DNA from: Bifidobacterium panos
Lineage (GTDB): Bacteria > Actinomycetota > Actinomycetes > Actinomycetales > Bifidobacteriaceae
DNA length: 64,000 nucleotides
Assembly (NCBI RefSeq): GCF_012932445.1
Contig: NZ_JAAIIJ010000015.1
Span: 35,187 to 99,186 of the forward strand
Direction of reading: 5' to 3'
Shown in pieces: positions 1-9,075 of this stretch. The position numbers and the translations under genes were made by a program. The notes below the pieces were generated by a model. It made no database searches. It saw only the letters and a program-made list of their open reading frames with translations, and was not told the DNA's origin. The stretch's first letter is position 1; every line of letters begins with the position of its first letter.

Positions 1-485
1 GCGGCGATACGCTTGGCGTTGTCCGGCTCGTTCTCGGCCACCCAAGCCACCTTGGTCAGCGTGTAGGAGGCGACGGGGGAGGAGCCTACGGCCTTGACCC
101 AGCGCTCAACGCCGCGGGCCGTCACGTCGTCAGGTTCGCCGGCCTCGGCGGGGGCGGCACCCAGCTTGTCGATCAGTGCGGCGGCTTGCGGGGCGGAGCT
201 GGTGTCATTCCATAGCATGGCGTCGCGGATGACGCGTCCCTGCTTGTCGAGAATCACCATGCCGTGCTGCTGGCCGCCGACGGCCAGTGCAGCCACGTCG
301 TCAAGCCCACCGGCTTGCTCGGCAGCGCTTTGGAACGCCTCCCACCAGTATTCGGGATTGACGCTGGTGCCGTCGGGGTGCTTGGCTTGGCCGAAGCGCA
401 CCAGTTCGCCGGTTTCGGCATCGGTGACGCGCACCTTGGTCGACTGGGTGGACGTATCGACGCCTGCCACGAGAATTCGGGTCAT
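1..485 (-). CDS. xylB: Xylulokinase, N-terminal part (runs off the window)
   Basis: Reverse-strand reading frame whose start codon is at 485; the gene continues beyond base 1, so only about the first 161 residues are visible. The protein opens [20 protein letters not shown], the phosphate-binding N-terminal motif of FGGY sugar kinases, and later has [11 protein letters not shown] and AMLWNDTS, both typical of xylulokinases. A good ribosome site (GAAGGAG) precedes the start. The enzyme would phosphorylate D-xylulose, the step that moves xylose into the pentose/bifid shunt. It is divergent from the ROK regulator, and in this setting would take the xylose released by the GH31 and GH43 enzymes downstream. 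Family call is firm; physiological substrate is inferred. Confidence 0.9.
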   Translation of the reverse strand, partial: MTRILVAGVDTSTQSTKVRVTDAETGELVRFGQAKHPDGTSVNPEYWWEAFQSAAEQAGGLDDVAALAVGGQQHGMVILDKQGRVIRDAMLWNDTSSAPQAAALIDKLGAAPAEAGEPDDVTARGVERWVKAVGSSPVASYTLTKVAWVAENEPDNAKRIA

Positions 486-636
486 GATAGCTCCTTCGCG
501 TTGACGATGACCTGTGCTGCTGGAGACACGCAGCAAAACAGCCAGTAAGTAAAACGGTTAAACTAATAATAGTGCAACCTATAAACTTCAGTATTAACAC
601 TGGTGTTTCTTGGAAATAGTGAGGAAGTGACGGCAT
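486..636. promoter_or_regulatory. Divergent xylB / ROK regulator control region
   Basis: This 151-bp AT-rich gap separates xylB and the ROK gene, transcribed in opposite directions. It holds TTAAACTAATAATA near 558-571 and CTATAAACTTC near 579-589. The 11-mer TAAACTAATAA (559-569) also lies inside the operator before the ABC transporter (2769-2790), and AAACTAA is the complement of TTAGTTT, the half-site known for XylR-type ROK repressors. It is therefore a candidate binding site for the ROK protein, but the symmetry here is poor. Confidence 0.45.
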
Positions 637-1863
637 ATGGCGGTGCTACGCAGCATCAATCAGGACGGCTTGCGAAGTCATAACCTGTCCGTCATGCTCG
701 ACACCATGTTGCGCGCCCGCAAGCCAATGAGCCGTGCCGACCTCGCCAAGGAGACCGGGCTGACCAAAGCCACCATGTCGCTGTTGGCGTCAATGCTGAT
801 CGCAAACGGCATTGCCGAAGAGGGCAAGCCCCAGAGTTCCGCCAATTACGGCCGTCCCTCGACGCCGCTGGTGGTGCGCGGCGGGCGCATTTGCGGGCTC
901 GGACTGCAGATCAACACCGATGGCTATGGTTGCCTGGCGCTCGATATCAGCGGGGACACGCTGGGTCGCGAGTGGATAAGCGCCGACATGACCGGCAGCG
1001 ACCCGGACGACATCTTCGCCAAGCTCGATGGGATGGTGAAATCGCTTGAGAAGCAGCTCAAGCGGCGCGGCTGCGAAATCGTGGGTTCCGGGCTGGCGTT
1101 GCCGGGCGTCGTGACCGAAGGCAAGTGCCTGCTGATGGCCCGCAACCTCGGCTGGGAGAATGTGGATCTTGGCCGCTTCGACGTGGTGAGGCGTCTTGAT
1201 GCCGCGCCCGGCAACGAAGCGAAAATGGCCGCTCTTGCGCAGATTCCGGGATATGCCACCGTGCGCGCGGATTTCCTCGATGTGGTCGATCGCACCGATT
1301 CCTTCATCTATCTGTCCACCGACATCGGCATCGGCGGCGCGGTGGTGCGCGACGGGGAAGTGGTGCCCGGCTCGCACGGGTTCGCCGGCGAGATCGGCCA
1401 CTTGTCGATTTCGATGAACGGCCCGGTGTGCCGTTGCGGGCGCCGAGGTTGCCTGGAGGCATTCGCGGGTCGGTTGGCGCTGATCGAGGCCGCGGGGATT
1501 GCCAGAGGCGATCAGGCCTCGTCCGCCGAGGCGCTTGAACGCTTCCTGCAGGGGTGGCATCACAGGGAGCATGCCGTGGTGGAGTCGGTGGAGCAGGCCA
1601 CGGCGGCGCTGGCTTCGGCCATTATTTCGGCGGTGAACCTCATCGATGTGGACACCGTGCTGCTGGGCGGAGCCTGGACCAATTTCGGCAACGAGCTGAC
1701 CGACGAACTCACCAAGAGACTGCGCGCGCATATTCTGGTGCACTCGGCCATGCAGGTGAGCGTATTCTTGCCGCCGGTGTCCGATCACCCCTCGCTGTAC
1801 GGTGCGGCCGAAATCGGCCTCCGTCGCTTCATCGACGACCCGATGCGCTTCATCACGGCGTAA
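637..1863 (+). CDS. ROK-family transcriptional regulator (XylR/NagC type)
   Basis: A 408-residue protein with an N-terminal winged helix-turn-helix (about residues 20-60; recognition region around SRADLAKETGLTKATMSLL) joined to a ROK sugar-kinase fold. The ROK zinc motif is intact around residues 252-277, with GEIGH followed by CRCGRRGCLEAF. This layout is that of XylR, NagC and Mlc, repressors released by sugars or sugar phosphates. The start at 637 is preceded by GAGGAAG. Divergence from xylB and position at the head of a xylose-releasing glycosidase locus suggest a xylose-responsive repressor; that ligand is inferred. Confidence 0.88.
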   Translation: MAVLRSINQDGLRSHNLSVMLDTMLRARKPMSRADLAKETGLTKATMSLLASMLIANGIAEEGKPQSSANYGRPSTPLVVRGGRICGLGLQINTDGYGCLALDISGDTLGREWISADMTGSDPDDIFAKLDGMVKSLEKQLKRRGCEIVGSGLALPGVVTEGKCLLMARNLGWENVDLGRFDVVRRLDAAPGNEAKMAALAQIPGYATVRADFLDVVDRTDSFIYLSTDIGIGGAVVRDGEVVPGSHGFAGEIGHLSISMNGPVCRCGRRGCLEAFAGRLALIEAAGIARGDQASSAEALERFLQGWHHREHAVVESVEQATAALASAIISAVNLIDVDTVLLGGAWTNFGNELTDELTKRLRAHILVHSAMQVSVFLPPVSDHPSLYGAAEIGLRRFIDDPMRFITA

Positions 1864-1889
1864 AATCGCCCGGTACCGACCGGCTGCCC

Positions 1890-2537
1890 TCAGTCGTGCG
1901 CGTTGACGAAGGTCTGTTGTTCGACGGAGCCTTGGGTGCCATAGCGTTTGAAAGCCCACAGCAGCAACAGCGACTTGGCGTATGCCACCCACGCCACGCC
2001 GAACAGCAGGGCGAGCACGCGGATGAACGGCACGAACCAGGCTATGGCCAGCGCAATCACATCGATGGCCAGCAGAGCCAATGTCGCAGGCCATGCGCGC
2101 CACGGGAACATCGCGGCCAGTTTCCATTGCCGTGGAATAGGGTTTTCAAACCGCGCCTGAATGGGGAAGAGGTATTCGGCGATCAGCGTCACCACCACGG
2201 CCGCGATGATCAGCGCAATCAGCGGGCCATACGAGAGATCGGTGTCATAAGTCTTCCAGAAGGCCATTCCGAAGATGATCAACGCCGCGAGCGCCACCAG
2301 AATGAGCCCGGAGACAAGTCCCTGTTTGAACTCGCGTTTGAAGCGCTTGCAGTATTCACGCACCAAGGGGATGTCATCATGCTCGTCGTAGGCGAACATG
2401 GTCGAATACAGCGCTGCGCGTGCGGGTCCGATGGTGACGATGGGGACCATGCTGAGCAGATACACGATGTTCAGCGCGGTGAAGTGCAGCAATGTATCCA
2501 TGAAACGCCAGAATGGTGCGTTGATATTGAAATGCAT
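1890..2537 (-). CDS. YesL-like (DUF624) membrane protein
   Basis: A 215-residue protein beginning MHFNINAPFWRFMDTLLHFT, typical of DUF624/YesL, with about five hydrophobic segments and a conserved N-terminal aromatic stretch. YesL-type genes usually sit beside LplB/YtcP-type ABC importers for plant oligosaccharides; their biochemical role is not settled. The start at 2537 has a near-perfect ribosome site (AGGAGG). The gene converges on the ROK regulator with only 26 bp between the stops and is divergent from the transporter operon, so it probably shares that control region. Assignment rests on pattern recognition of the family. Confidence 0.75.
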   Translation of the reverse strand: MHFNINAPFWRFMDTLLHFTALNIVYLLSMVPIVTIGPARAALYSTMFAYDEHDDIPLVREYCKRFKREFKQGLVSGLILVALAALIIFGMAFWKTYDTDLSYGPLIALIIAAVVVTLIAEYLFPIQARFENPIPRQWKLAAMFPWRAWPATLALLAIDVIALAIAWFVPFIRVLALLFGVAWVAYAKSLLLLWAFKRYGTQGSVEQQTFVNAHD

Positions 2538-2752
2538 GATCCTCCTGGATTGTCCGTGACGTATCAGTGCATCACGTTCTTCTGGATTGCCTTAAGTGAC
2601 CTTGGGGGCGAGTTGTTACCAGCTTGCCACGGTGTTACGACACGCCCCGTACGTCGCGTCATTGGCAACATCAAGACCTAATATTTGTTGCAATTCCGCG
2701 GATTGTATTCTGCCTCACCATATTTGCCCCCTTTGTCAAGCGAAATGACGAT

Positions 2753-2790
2753 TTGACGAGATAAGCGCTTATTTATAAACTAATAAATAA
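2753..2790 (+). promoter_or_regulatory. Transporter operon promoter with overlapping operators
   Basis: TTGACG (2753-2758), a 17-bp spacer and TAAACT (2776-2781) make a plausible sigma-70-type promoter. A 22-bp inverted repeat, TTATTTA-N8-TAAATAA (2769-2790), covers the -10 box, and a perfect 12-bp palindrome ATAAGCGCTTAT (2761-2772), with the central CG typical of LacI-family operators, lies between -35 and -10. Binding at either would block RNA polymerase. The same inverted-repeat arms recur before tetR and, with changes, before the GH31 gene. Confidence 0.6.
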
Positions 2791-2892
2791 CAGATTCGGA
2801 GTTAAGAGAGAACCCCTTTGGGGTGTCCCCTCCTGGCTTCGGCCCGCAGTTACCTGCATCTGCAGTCATCTGCATCTTTCAAAGGAGACAAG

Positions 2893-3936
2893 ATGGAGTC
2901 CACAACAACCACATCGGGCGGGAATGCGCTCGCCGACGGTGTTGGCGGAACGACAGAGACCGAACCTGCGCCAAGGACAGCCAAGGATCGTCGTGCCGCC
3001 AATAAGGCCAAGAAGATGGCCGGCAATATTGATTACAACAAGAGGCATGGCATTCGGCTGTTCCTGCTGATCGCCCCGCTGCTGATCATGGTGGTGCTGT
3101 TCAGCTACCTGCCGCTGTTCGGCTGGCTATATGCCTTCTTCGATTATCAGCCGCCGATTCCGCTGTCAGAAAGCAAGTTCGTCGGCCTGCAGTGGTTCAA
3201 GATGATGGTGCAGAATCCGGCCCAGCTGCAAACCATCGGCCAGGTGCTCATCAACACCTTCGCCATGTCCGGCCTGAACATTCTGACGTCGTTCTTCCCG
3301 CTGTTCTTCGCCATCGCGCTCAATGAGATTCGCGCCAAGCGCTTCAGGAACCTCATCCAGACGCTGACCACGCTGCCGAACTTCATCTCTTGGGTTCTGG
3401 TCTACGCGGTGGCCTTCGCCATGTTCTCCACCACCGGTATGTTCAACGAGCTGCTGCAGAACCTGCATATCATCAGCGAGCCAATCAAGTTCCTCGATTC
3501 GAGCGACCACACTTGGCTCAAGATGCTGCTGTGGAGCCTGTGGAAGGGCCTGGGCTGGGGGTCGATCATGTACCTCGCGGGCATCGCCGGCATCGACCAG
3601 GAGCTGTATGAAGCCGCTCAGGTGGACGGCGCAAACCGCTTCCAGCAGATCATCCACGTGACGATTCCGCAGCTGCTGCCCACGTACTTCGTGCTGTTGA
3701 TGCTTTCGATCTCCAACTTCCTGAACAACGGCATGGATCAGTACTTCGTGTTCCAGAACGCCTTCAACCTCAAGTACATCCAGGTGCTTGACCTGTACGT
3801 GTACAACGTCGGTATGGGCAACAACTCCCTGTCGTACGCAACCGCAATCTCCATGCTGAAGTCGCTCGTCAGCGTCGGCTTGCTGATTGCCGTGAACTGG
3901 CTGTCCAAGCGCACCCGTGGCGTGTCGATCGTCTGA
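2893..3936 (+). CDS. ABC sugar transporter permease, LplB type
   Basis: A 347-residue integral membrane protein with six predicted membrane spans and the EAA loop EAAQVDGANRFQQIIHV, where ABC permeases contact the ATPase. The ATG at 2893 is chosen because AAAGGAGA sits just upstream; earlier in-frame starts would add an unlikely leader. First gene of the transporter operon, followed after 24 bp by the second permease and then the binding protein. No ATPase gene is present; bifidobacterial and other Gram-positive sugar importers commonly share one MsmK-like ATPase encoded elsewhere. The LplB/YtcP class usually imports large plant oligosaccharides, fitting the adjacent glycosidases. Confidence 0.9.
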   Translation: MESTTTTSGGNALADGVGGTTETEPAPRTAKDRRAANKAKKMAGNIDYNKRHGIRLFLLIAPLLIMVVLFSYLPLFGWLYAFFDYQPPIPLSESKFVGLQWFKMMVQNPAQLQTIGQVLINTFAMSGLNILTSFFPLFFAIALNEIRAKRFRNLIQTLTTLPNFISWVLVYAVAFAMFSTTGMFNELLQNLHIISEPIKFLDSSDHTWLKMLLWSLWKGLGWGSIMYLAGIAGIDQELYEAAQVDGANRFQQIIHVTIPQLLPTYFVLLMLSISNFLNNGMDQYFVFQNAFNLKYIQVLDLYVYNVGMGNNSLSYATAISMLKSLVSVGLLIAVNWLSKRTRGVSIV

Positions 3937-3960
3937 TGAGGAAAGAGTAGGGAAGCAATC

Positions 3961-4893
3961 ATGGCAAAGAAAATCAAGCAGGGCGTCTCTCCGGCTATGC
4001 GCCGCACCAAGGGCGAGAAAGTCTATAATGTCTTCAACATTATCTTCTTCCTCTTGTTCGCGTTCATCTGTGTTTATCCGTTCTATTACCTGATCGTCAA
4101 CTCGTTCTCCGACAACAACGCTTCGGCGGCCGGCGAGGTGATGTGGTGGTTCAAGGGCTTCCATCTGGAGAACTACAAGAACGTTCTGGCTTTGGACGGC
4201 TTGGCCACCGCCGCGTGGATCTCCGTGGCCCGAACCGTCATCGGCACCGTGCTCACGGTGCTGGCCAGCGCCTATCTCGGCTTCATGTTCACCCAGCAGA
4301 AGATGTGGCACCGCGCGTTCTGGTATCGCTTCGTGGTTATCACTATGTACTTCAACGCGGGCCTGATCCCGATGTTCATCACGATGAAGAACCTGCACCT
4401 GACCAATAACTTCTGGGTCTATATCCTGCCGGCCGTCGTGCAGCCGTTCAACATCATCCTGGTGAAGACCTTCATCGAATCGATCCCCCCCTCGTTGCAG
4501 GAAGCCGCTGAGATGGACGGTGCGGGCACGTTGACGGTGTTCACACGAATCGTGCTGCCGATGTGCACGCCGATTCTGGCCACTGTCGGCATCTTCTCCG
4601 CGGTCGGCCAGTGGAACTCCTTCCAGGACACGCTGATCTACATGACGGATTCCAAGCTCTACTCGCTGCAGTACGTGCTGTACACCTACATCAACCAGGC
4701 GAACGCGCTGGCTGCTTCGGTGCGAGCCAGCACGGGTAGCGCCGTGAATGTGGCGGCTCTCGCAACACAACAGACCCCCACTTCGATTCGTATGACGGTC
4801 TCCGTGATCGTGGTGCTCCCGATTCTGTTCGTCTACCCGTTCTTCCAGCGCTTCTTCGTCAAGGGCATGATGCTTGGCGCGGTCAAGGGCTGA
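3961..4893 (+). CDS. ABC sugar transporter permease, YtcP type
   Basis: A 310-residue second permease, CUT1/YtcP-like, with about six membrane spans and the EAA loop EAAEMDGAGTLTVFTRIVLP. It begins 24 bp after the first permease (ribosome site near GAGGAAAG) and ends 62 bp before the binding-protein start, so the three genes almost certainly form one transcript. It would pair with the first permease as the transmembrane channel for an oligosaccharide importer at the cytoplasmic membrane. Confidence 0.9.
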   Translation: MAKKIKQGVSPAMRRTKGEKVYNVFNIIFFLLFAFICVYPFYYLIVNSFSDNNASAAGEVMWWFKGFHLENYKNVLALDGLATAAWISVARTVIGTVLTVLASAYLGFMFTQQKMWHRAFWYRFVVITMYFNAGLIPMFITMKNLHLTNNFWVYILPAVVQPFNIILVKTFIESIPPSLQEAAEMDGAGTLTVFTRIVLPMCTPILATVGIFSAVGQWNSFQDTLIYMTDSKLYSLQYVLYTYINQANALAASVRASTGSAVNVAALATQQTPTSIRMTVSVIVVLPILFVYPFFQRFFVKGMMLGAVKG

Positions 4894-4955
4894 GCCCCGT
4901 CGTTTTTTCTCATAACTGAATAACAAAAGAAAGGAATACAAGGAGGTTTCCAATT

Positions 4956-6743
4956 ATGGAATTCAAGACAGCACTCACCCGAGTGTTCGCGGTCGGCGTG
5001 GCCGCGACTATGCTCTTCTCGTCGGCCGCTTGCGGTAACAGCAGCGCCAGTGACGAGGATGACAACTCCCTGATGACCGTTGAGGTTTTTGACGGTCTGG
5101 CGAACTACCAAGGCGAACAGAAGGGCTGGTTCGCCAAGATCATCAAGGACAAGTTCAACATCAAGCTCAACATCGTGGCGCCGAACGTCGCGGGTGGCGG
5201 CAGCACCCTGTTCGATACCCGTGCCGCTGCCGGCAACTTGGGCGACATCGTGATCTACGGTTATGACACCGGCAAAGGCTCCAAGCTCGTCAAGTCCGGC
5301 CTGATCGAGGACATGACCCCGTATCTTCAGGACACGGAGTACATCAGCAAGTACAAGGAAGCCACCGATTACGTCAATGAACAGATCGGTCAGGAGTCCG
5401 GCGTGTGGGGCATCCCGTCGGCCGTGGTCGAAAACCTGACCCCTGACGAGCCGTCCGAAGGCCTCGAACCGACTTTCGGCCCGTACCTGCGTTGGGATCT
5501 GTACAAGGAGGTTGGCTACCCGGAGATCAACACCCTCGAGGATCTCGTCTCGGTGCTCAAGCAGATGCAGGACAAGGCTCGTGAAGAGTCCGGCAGCGAC
5601 GACATCTACGCTATGTCCCTGTTCAAGGATTGGGATAGCAACATGATGAACAACGCCAAGCAGCCGACCTGCTTCTATGGCTATGACGAAGTCGGCTTCG
5701 TGCTGGCCAAGGGCGACGGCTCCGATTTCGAGTCCATCACCGAGGAAGACGGCATCTATGAGCGCACGATTAAGTTCTTCAATGCAGCCTACCGTGCCGG
5801 CATCGTCGATCCGGAATCCACCACCCAGAACTACGACACCATGAACTCCAAGTACAAGAACGGCAAGGTGCTCTTCTCCTTCTGGCCGTGGCTTGGACAG
5901 GCCGCTTACAACACCAACGAGAATAAGGCCGCGGGCAAGGGCTTCATGCTGGCGCCGCTCAAGGACATGAAGATCTTCTCCTACGGTGCCACTCCCCGTG
6001 GCGACAAGACCATGATCGCTTTGGGCTCCAAGGCCAAGAACAAGCAGCGTCTGGTCAAGTTCATCGACTGGCTGTACTCCCCGGAGGGCGTCTATGCCTC
6101 CTCCAACCAGACTGGCGGTTCCGCCGGCGTTCAAGGCCTGACTTGGGAAGTCAAGGACGGCAAGCCGGTCCTGACCGACTTCGGCTCCGCGGTGCTTTCC
6201 GGCGAATCCAAGAACGTGCCGGATGAGTGGGGTGGCGGTTCGTACTCCGACGGTATCTCCGCTCTGAATTTCACCACCGTGAACGTCAATGATATCGATC
6301 CGAACACCGGCTACACCTATAACCCGGTCATGTGGCCGAGCGAAATCGAAAAGGCCAACGAGAATCCGCTGAATAAGGATTGGCAGGAGCATATGGGTGC
6401 CTCCACCACCATGGAGTATCTGAAGAACAACAACATGCTGCTTGTCGGCGCCGGCTCCAGTTACGTCCAGCCGGAGGAGGACTCTCAGATCTCCACCCTG
6501 CGCGGCTCCATCAAGACCGAAATCGTCAACTCCTCTTGGAAGGCGTCCTTCGCCGATTCCGAGTCCGAGTGCGAGAAGATCTTCAGTGATATGATCAAGA
6601 CCGTTCAGGGTCTGGACATTGATTCCGTGCTGGAAGTGGATATGAAGAACGCCAAGGACCAGGACCAGTCTCGTAAGGATATCCTGAAGGAGTATCAGAA
6701 CAAGAAGTCCTCCAGCTCCGAGTCTTCCGAGTCCTCCGAGTGA
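4956..6743 (+). CDS. Extracellular oligosaccharide-binding lipoprotein
   Basis: A 595-residue solute-binding protein. A hydrophobic signal segment ends in the lipobox-like SSAAC, giving a lipidated Cys at residue 26 and membrane attachment outside the cell. Length and features match the large LipO/YtcQ-like binding proteins paired with LplB/YtcP permeases, which hold longer oligosaccharides than maltose-type proteins. The C-terminus is rich in Ser, Glu and Lys. The ribosome site AAGGAGG is strong. A long hairpin just downstream ends the transporter operon. From the enzymes that follow, the ligand is probably a xyloglucan oligosaccharide; this is inference. Confidence 0.88.
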   Translation: MEFKTALTRVFAVGVAATMLFSSAACGNSSASDEDDNSLMTVEVFDGLANYQGEQKGWFAKIIKDKFNIKLNIVAPNVAGGGSTLFDTRAAAGNLGDIVIYGYDTGKGSKLVKSGLIEDMTPYLQDTEYISKYKEATDYVNEQIGQESGVWGIPSAVVENLTPDEPSEGLEPTFGPYLRWDLYKEVGYPEINTLEDLVSVLKQMQDKAREESGSDDIYAMSLFKDWDSNMMNNAKQPTCFYGYDEVGFVLAKGDGSDFESITEEDGIYERTIKFFNAAYRAGIVDPESTTQNYDTMNSKYKNGKVLFSFWPWLGQAAYNTNENKAAGKGFMLAPLKDMKIFSYGATPRGDKTMIALGSKAKNKQRLVKFIDWLYSPEGVYASSNQTGGSAGVQGLTWEVKDGKPVLTDFGSAVLSGESKNVPDEWGGGSYSDGISALNFTTVNVNDIDPNTGYTYNPVMWPSEIEKANENPLNKDWQEHMGASTTMEYLKNNNMLLVGAGSSYVQPEEDSQISTLRGSIKTEIVNSSWKASFADSESECEKIFSDMIKTVQGLDIDSVLEVDMKNAKDQDQSRKDILKEYQNKKSSSSESSESSE

Positions 6744-6783
6744 TGAGGTGTCCATCCTCGTCGCACAATCCATATAACTGAAA

Positions 6784-6834
6784 GCGGTGGGGTGCCAGAT
6801 GTGACGAACCGGTATCTGGCACCCCACCTTTCTT
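6784..6834 (+). terminator. Strong hairpin terminator after the binding protein
   Basis: A perfect 15-bp inverted repeat (GGTGGGGTGCCAGAT at 6786-6800 and its complement at 6814-6828), 13-nt loop, followed by TTTCTT. It would separate the highly expressed transporter genes from the hydrolase genes, or stabilise the binding-protein mRNA 3' end. Confidence 0.85.
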
Positions 6835-6909
6835 CGTATAACACCCGCAAATCCTCGCTCATAGGAGCCGAGTACCGCTATAACACCGCATGACGCAAAG
6901 GAATCACAG

Positions 6910-7584
6910 TTGATTTTTGAAAAGCATTCTCGCATTGTTTTCATAGGCGATTCCATCACGGACGCCGACCGCGACCGCACCGCCATCCCCGGAGGCTGGG
7001 GCTATGGGCATGGGTATGTCAACACGCTGCATAATCTTCTTACGGCCGTATATCCCGATAAGGCGTTGTGCACCATCAACGAGGGCATTAACGGCAACGA
7101 TATTGTCGACATGTCCTCACGCTGGCAAAGCGACGTTATCGACATGAATCCCGATTACGTATCCGTCATGATCGGCGTGAACGACGCTTGGCGCTATTTC
7201 GACGGCCCGCTGTGGCAGGCCCGCCTCAACACGGTGGAGACGTACGAGCGCATCTACGACGAGCTCATCGAGCGCACGAAGCGTGATGCGCCGAATCTTA
7301 AAGGCATCATCATCATGCGTCCGTTCATGTTCGAGCCGAACCCGCAGGACGCCATGCGCGCCAAAGTCGAGGAGTTCGCGGCCGCATCCAAGCGCGTGGC
7401 CGAACGTCACGGCGCGATTTTCGTCGACACGCAGGCGGCCGTGGACCATTGGCTCACCCAACTGCACGGATGCCTGGCGAGCCAGGATCGCGTGCATCCG
7501 TACGAACGCGGCGCCATGATCATCGCCCGCGCGTGGTGCCAAGCCGTAGGCTTCGATTGGAACAGGAGCACATTCGATGATTGA
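6910..7584 (+). CDS. SGNH/GDSL-family esterase
   Basis: A 224-residue intracellular SGNH hydrolase. The blocks are present: FIGDSIT with the nucleophile Ser15, Gly and Asn in GINGND, the GVND motif, and the C-terminal DRVHP carrying the catalytic Asp/His. No signal peptide. The start is TTG, preceded by AAAGGA; the next gene overlaps it by 8 bp, so they are translationally coupled. Many such enzymes remove O-acetyl groups from plant oligosaccharides; since xyloglucan galactose is often acetylated, a deacetylase role before debranching fits the locus. The substrate is inferred; other acyl esters are possible. Confidence 0.82.
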   Translation: MIFEKHSRIVFIGDSITDADRDRTAIPGGWGYGHGYVNTLHNLLTAVYPDKALCTINEGINGNDIVDMSSRWQSDVIDMNPDYVSVMIGVNDAWRYFDGPLWQARLNTVETYERIYDELIERTKRDAPNLKGIIIMRPFMFEPNPQDAMRAKVEEFAAASKRVAERHGAIFVDTQAAVDHWLTQLHGCLASQDRVHPYERGAMIIARAWCQAVGFDWNRSTFDD

Positions 7585-9046
7585 TATGAAGACAATCGAG
7601 GCGGTTATCGCCTCCGGCCCCTACACCGACACGTGGGAATCCCTGAGCCAAGCCCCCGTTCCGGCCTGGTTCCCGGACGCGAAGTTCGGCATCTTCACGC
7701 ATTGGGGGCTGTATACCGTTCCCGAATACCGCAACGAGTGGTATTCGCGCAACATGTACATCGAAGGCTACCCGGAGTTCGAGCATCATGTGAAGACCTA
7801 CGGCCCGCAGAAGGAGTTCGGTTACAAGGACTTCATCGGCATGTTCACCGCTGCGGGCTTCGATGCGAACGAATGGCTCGACCTGTTCAAGGCGAGCGGC
7901 GCGCAATATTACTTCCCGGTCAGCGAGCATCACGACGGCTACCAGATGTACCGCAGCGAACTGTCGCATTGGAACACTTGGGAAACCGGCCCGCACCGCG
8001 ACATCATCGGTGAACTGCGCGAAGCCACGCTGAAGCACGGCATGCACTTCGCCACCTCGAACCACCGCGCCGAGCACTGGTGGTTCATGGGGCACGGCAA
8101 GGAGTTCGATTCCGACGTCAAGGAACCGCTCAAGAAAGGCGATTTCTATTGGCCGTCCACACAGCCCGAGCCGCACGAGTCCGATATCGCCAGCGAGCCC
8201 GCGCCGACGGCCGAATACCTTGAGGATTGGCTGTTGCGCGTGTGCGAGATTATCGACAACTACCGCCCCGAGCTGCTGTATTTCGACTGGTGGGTGCAGC
8301 ACCAGGCATTCAAGCCGTATATGAAGAAGCTCGCCGCCTTCTATTACAACCGCGGCATCGAGTGGGGAACGCCCGTTTCGATTTGCTACAAGCATGATGG
8401 ACTGGCGTGGGGTGCCGGCATCGTGGACGTGGAGCGCGGCGGCTTCGGGGTGCCCACGCCGTTCGTCTGGCAGACCGACACGGCCATCGCGCGCAATTCG
8501 TGGTGTTATACCGATTCGCTGGAATATAAGTCGCTGGCCGAGTTGATTGTCACGCTCGTCGACACGGTGAGCAAGAACGGCAACCTGCTGCTCAACGTGG
8601 GGCCTCGCGCGGACGGCTCGATCGCCGAACATGACCGCGAGCTGCTGGCCGGCATCGGCACTTGGATGAAAGCGAACGGCGAAGGCATCTACGGCACCCG
8701 TCCCTGGCACATCACCGGGGAAGGCCCCACCAAGCCCGAGGGCGGCATGTTCTCCGAAAAACTCATCGAGTGGACGGCTCAGGATTGGCGGTTCACCACC
8801 AAGAATGGCGCAATCTATGCGTTCTGCCTCAATCCGGCAGGCCAAAGCGAGCTGAAGCTCTCCACATTCGCCCGGTATCACGACCGCATCAAACCGCCAT
8901 TCAACGGGCTCGTGACTTCGGTGGAGCAACTGGGCGCAGGGGAAGTGTCTTACGAGCGCACGGATGATGGGATGACCATTCGTCCCATTGCCCGCGAAGG
9001 CGAGCAAAGCGCGCTGCCCATCGGGTTCAAAATCAATGTCGGATAA
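7577..9046 (+). CDS. Alpha-L-fucosidase, GH29
   Basis: A 489-residue cytoplasmic glycoside hydrolase. AKFGIFTHWGLYTVPEY and VSEHHDGYQMYRSE are GH29 hallmarks, and RPELLYFDWW places the catalytic nucleophile at Asp237. The C-terminal part forms the usual beta-sandwich. GH29 enzymes remove terminal alpha-linked L-fucose with retention. Start at 7577, with AGGAG about 10 bp upstream, overlaps the esterase end. In this operon the expected target is fucose on the galactosyl side chains of xyloglucan (fucose alpha-1,2 to galactose), though GH29 members vary in linkage preference and fucosylated host glycans cannot be excluded. Confidence 0.88.
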   Translation: MIDMKTIEAVIASGPYTDTWESLSQAPVPAWFPDAKFGIFTHWGLYTVPEYRNEWYSRNMYIEGYPEFEHHVKTYGPQKEFGYKDFIGMFTAAGFDANEWLDLFKASGAQYYFPVSEHHDGYQMYRSELSHWNTWETGPHRDIIGELREATLKHGMHFATSNHRAEHWWFMGHGKEFDSDVKEPLKKGDFYWPSTQPEPHESDIASEPAPTAEYLEDWLLRVCEIIDNYRPELLYFDWWVQHQAFKPYMKKLAAFYYNRGIEWGTPVSICYKHDGLAWGAGIVDVERGGFGVPTPFVWQTDTAIARNSWCYTDSLEYKSLAELIVTLVDTVSKNGNLLLNVGPRADGSIAEHDRELLAGIGTWMKANGEGIYGTRPWHITGEGPTKPEGGMFSEKLIEWTAQDWRFTTKNGAIYAFCLNPAGQSELKLSTFARYHDRIKPPFNGLVTSVEQLGAGEVSYERTDDGMTIRPIAREGEQSALPIGFKINVG

Positions 9047-9075
9047 TCAAACAATGCAAGAAAGAGTGATCAGCA

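Noticed and set aside
2818..2892. A longer N-terminus for the first ABC permease
   Set aside because: AAAGGAGA immediately before ATG 2893 sets the start; the extra 25 residues have no signal or homology value.
4833..6986. A 717-residue minus-strand frame across the binding-protein gene
   Set aside because: Antisense shadow of a well-supported lipoprotein gene; it also runs through the strong terminator and has no family resemblance.
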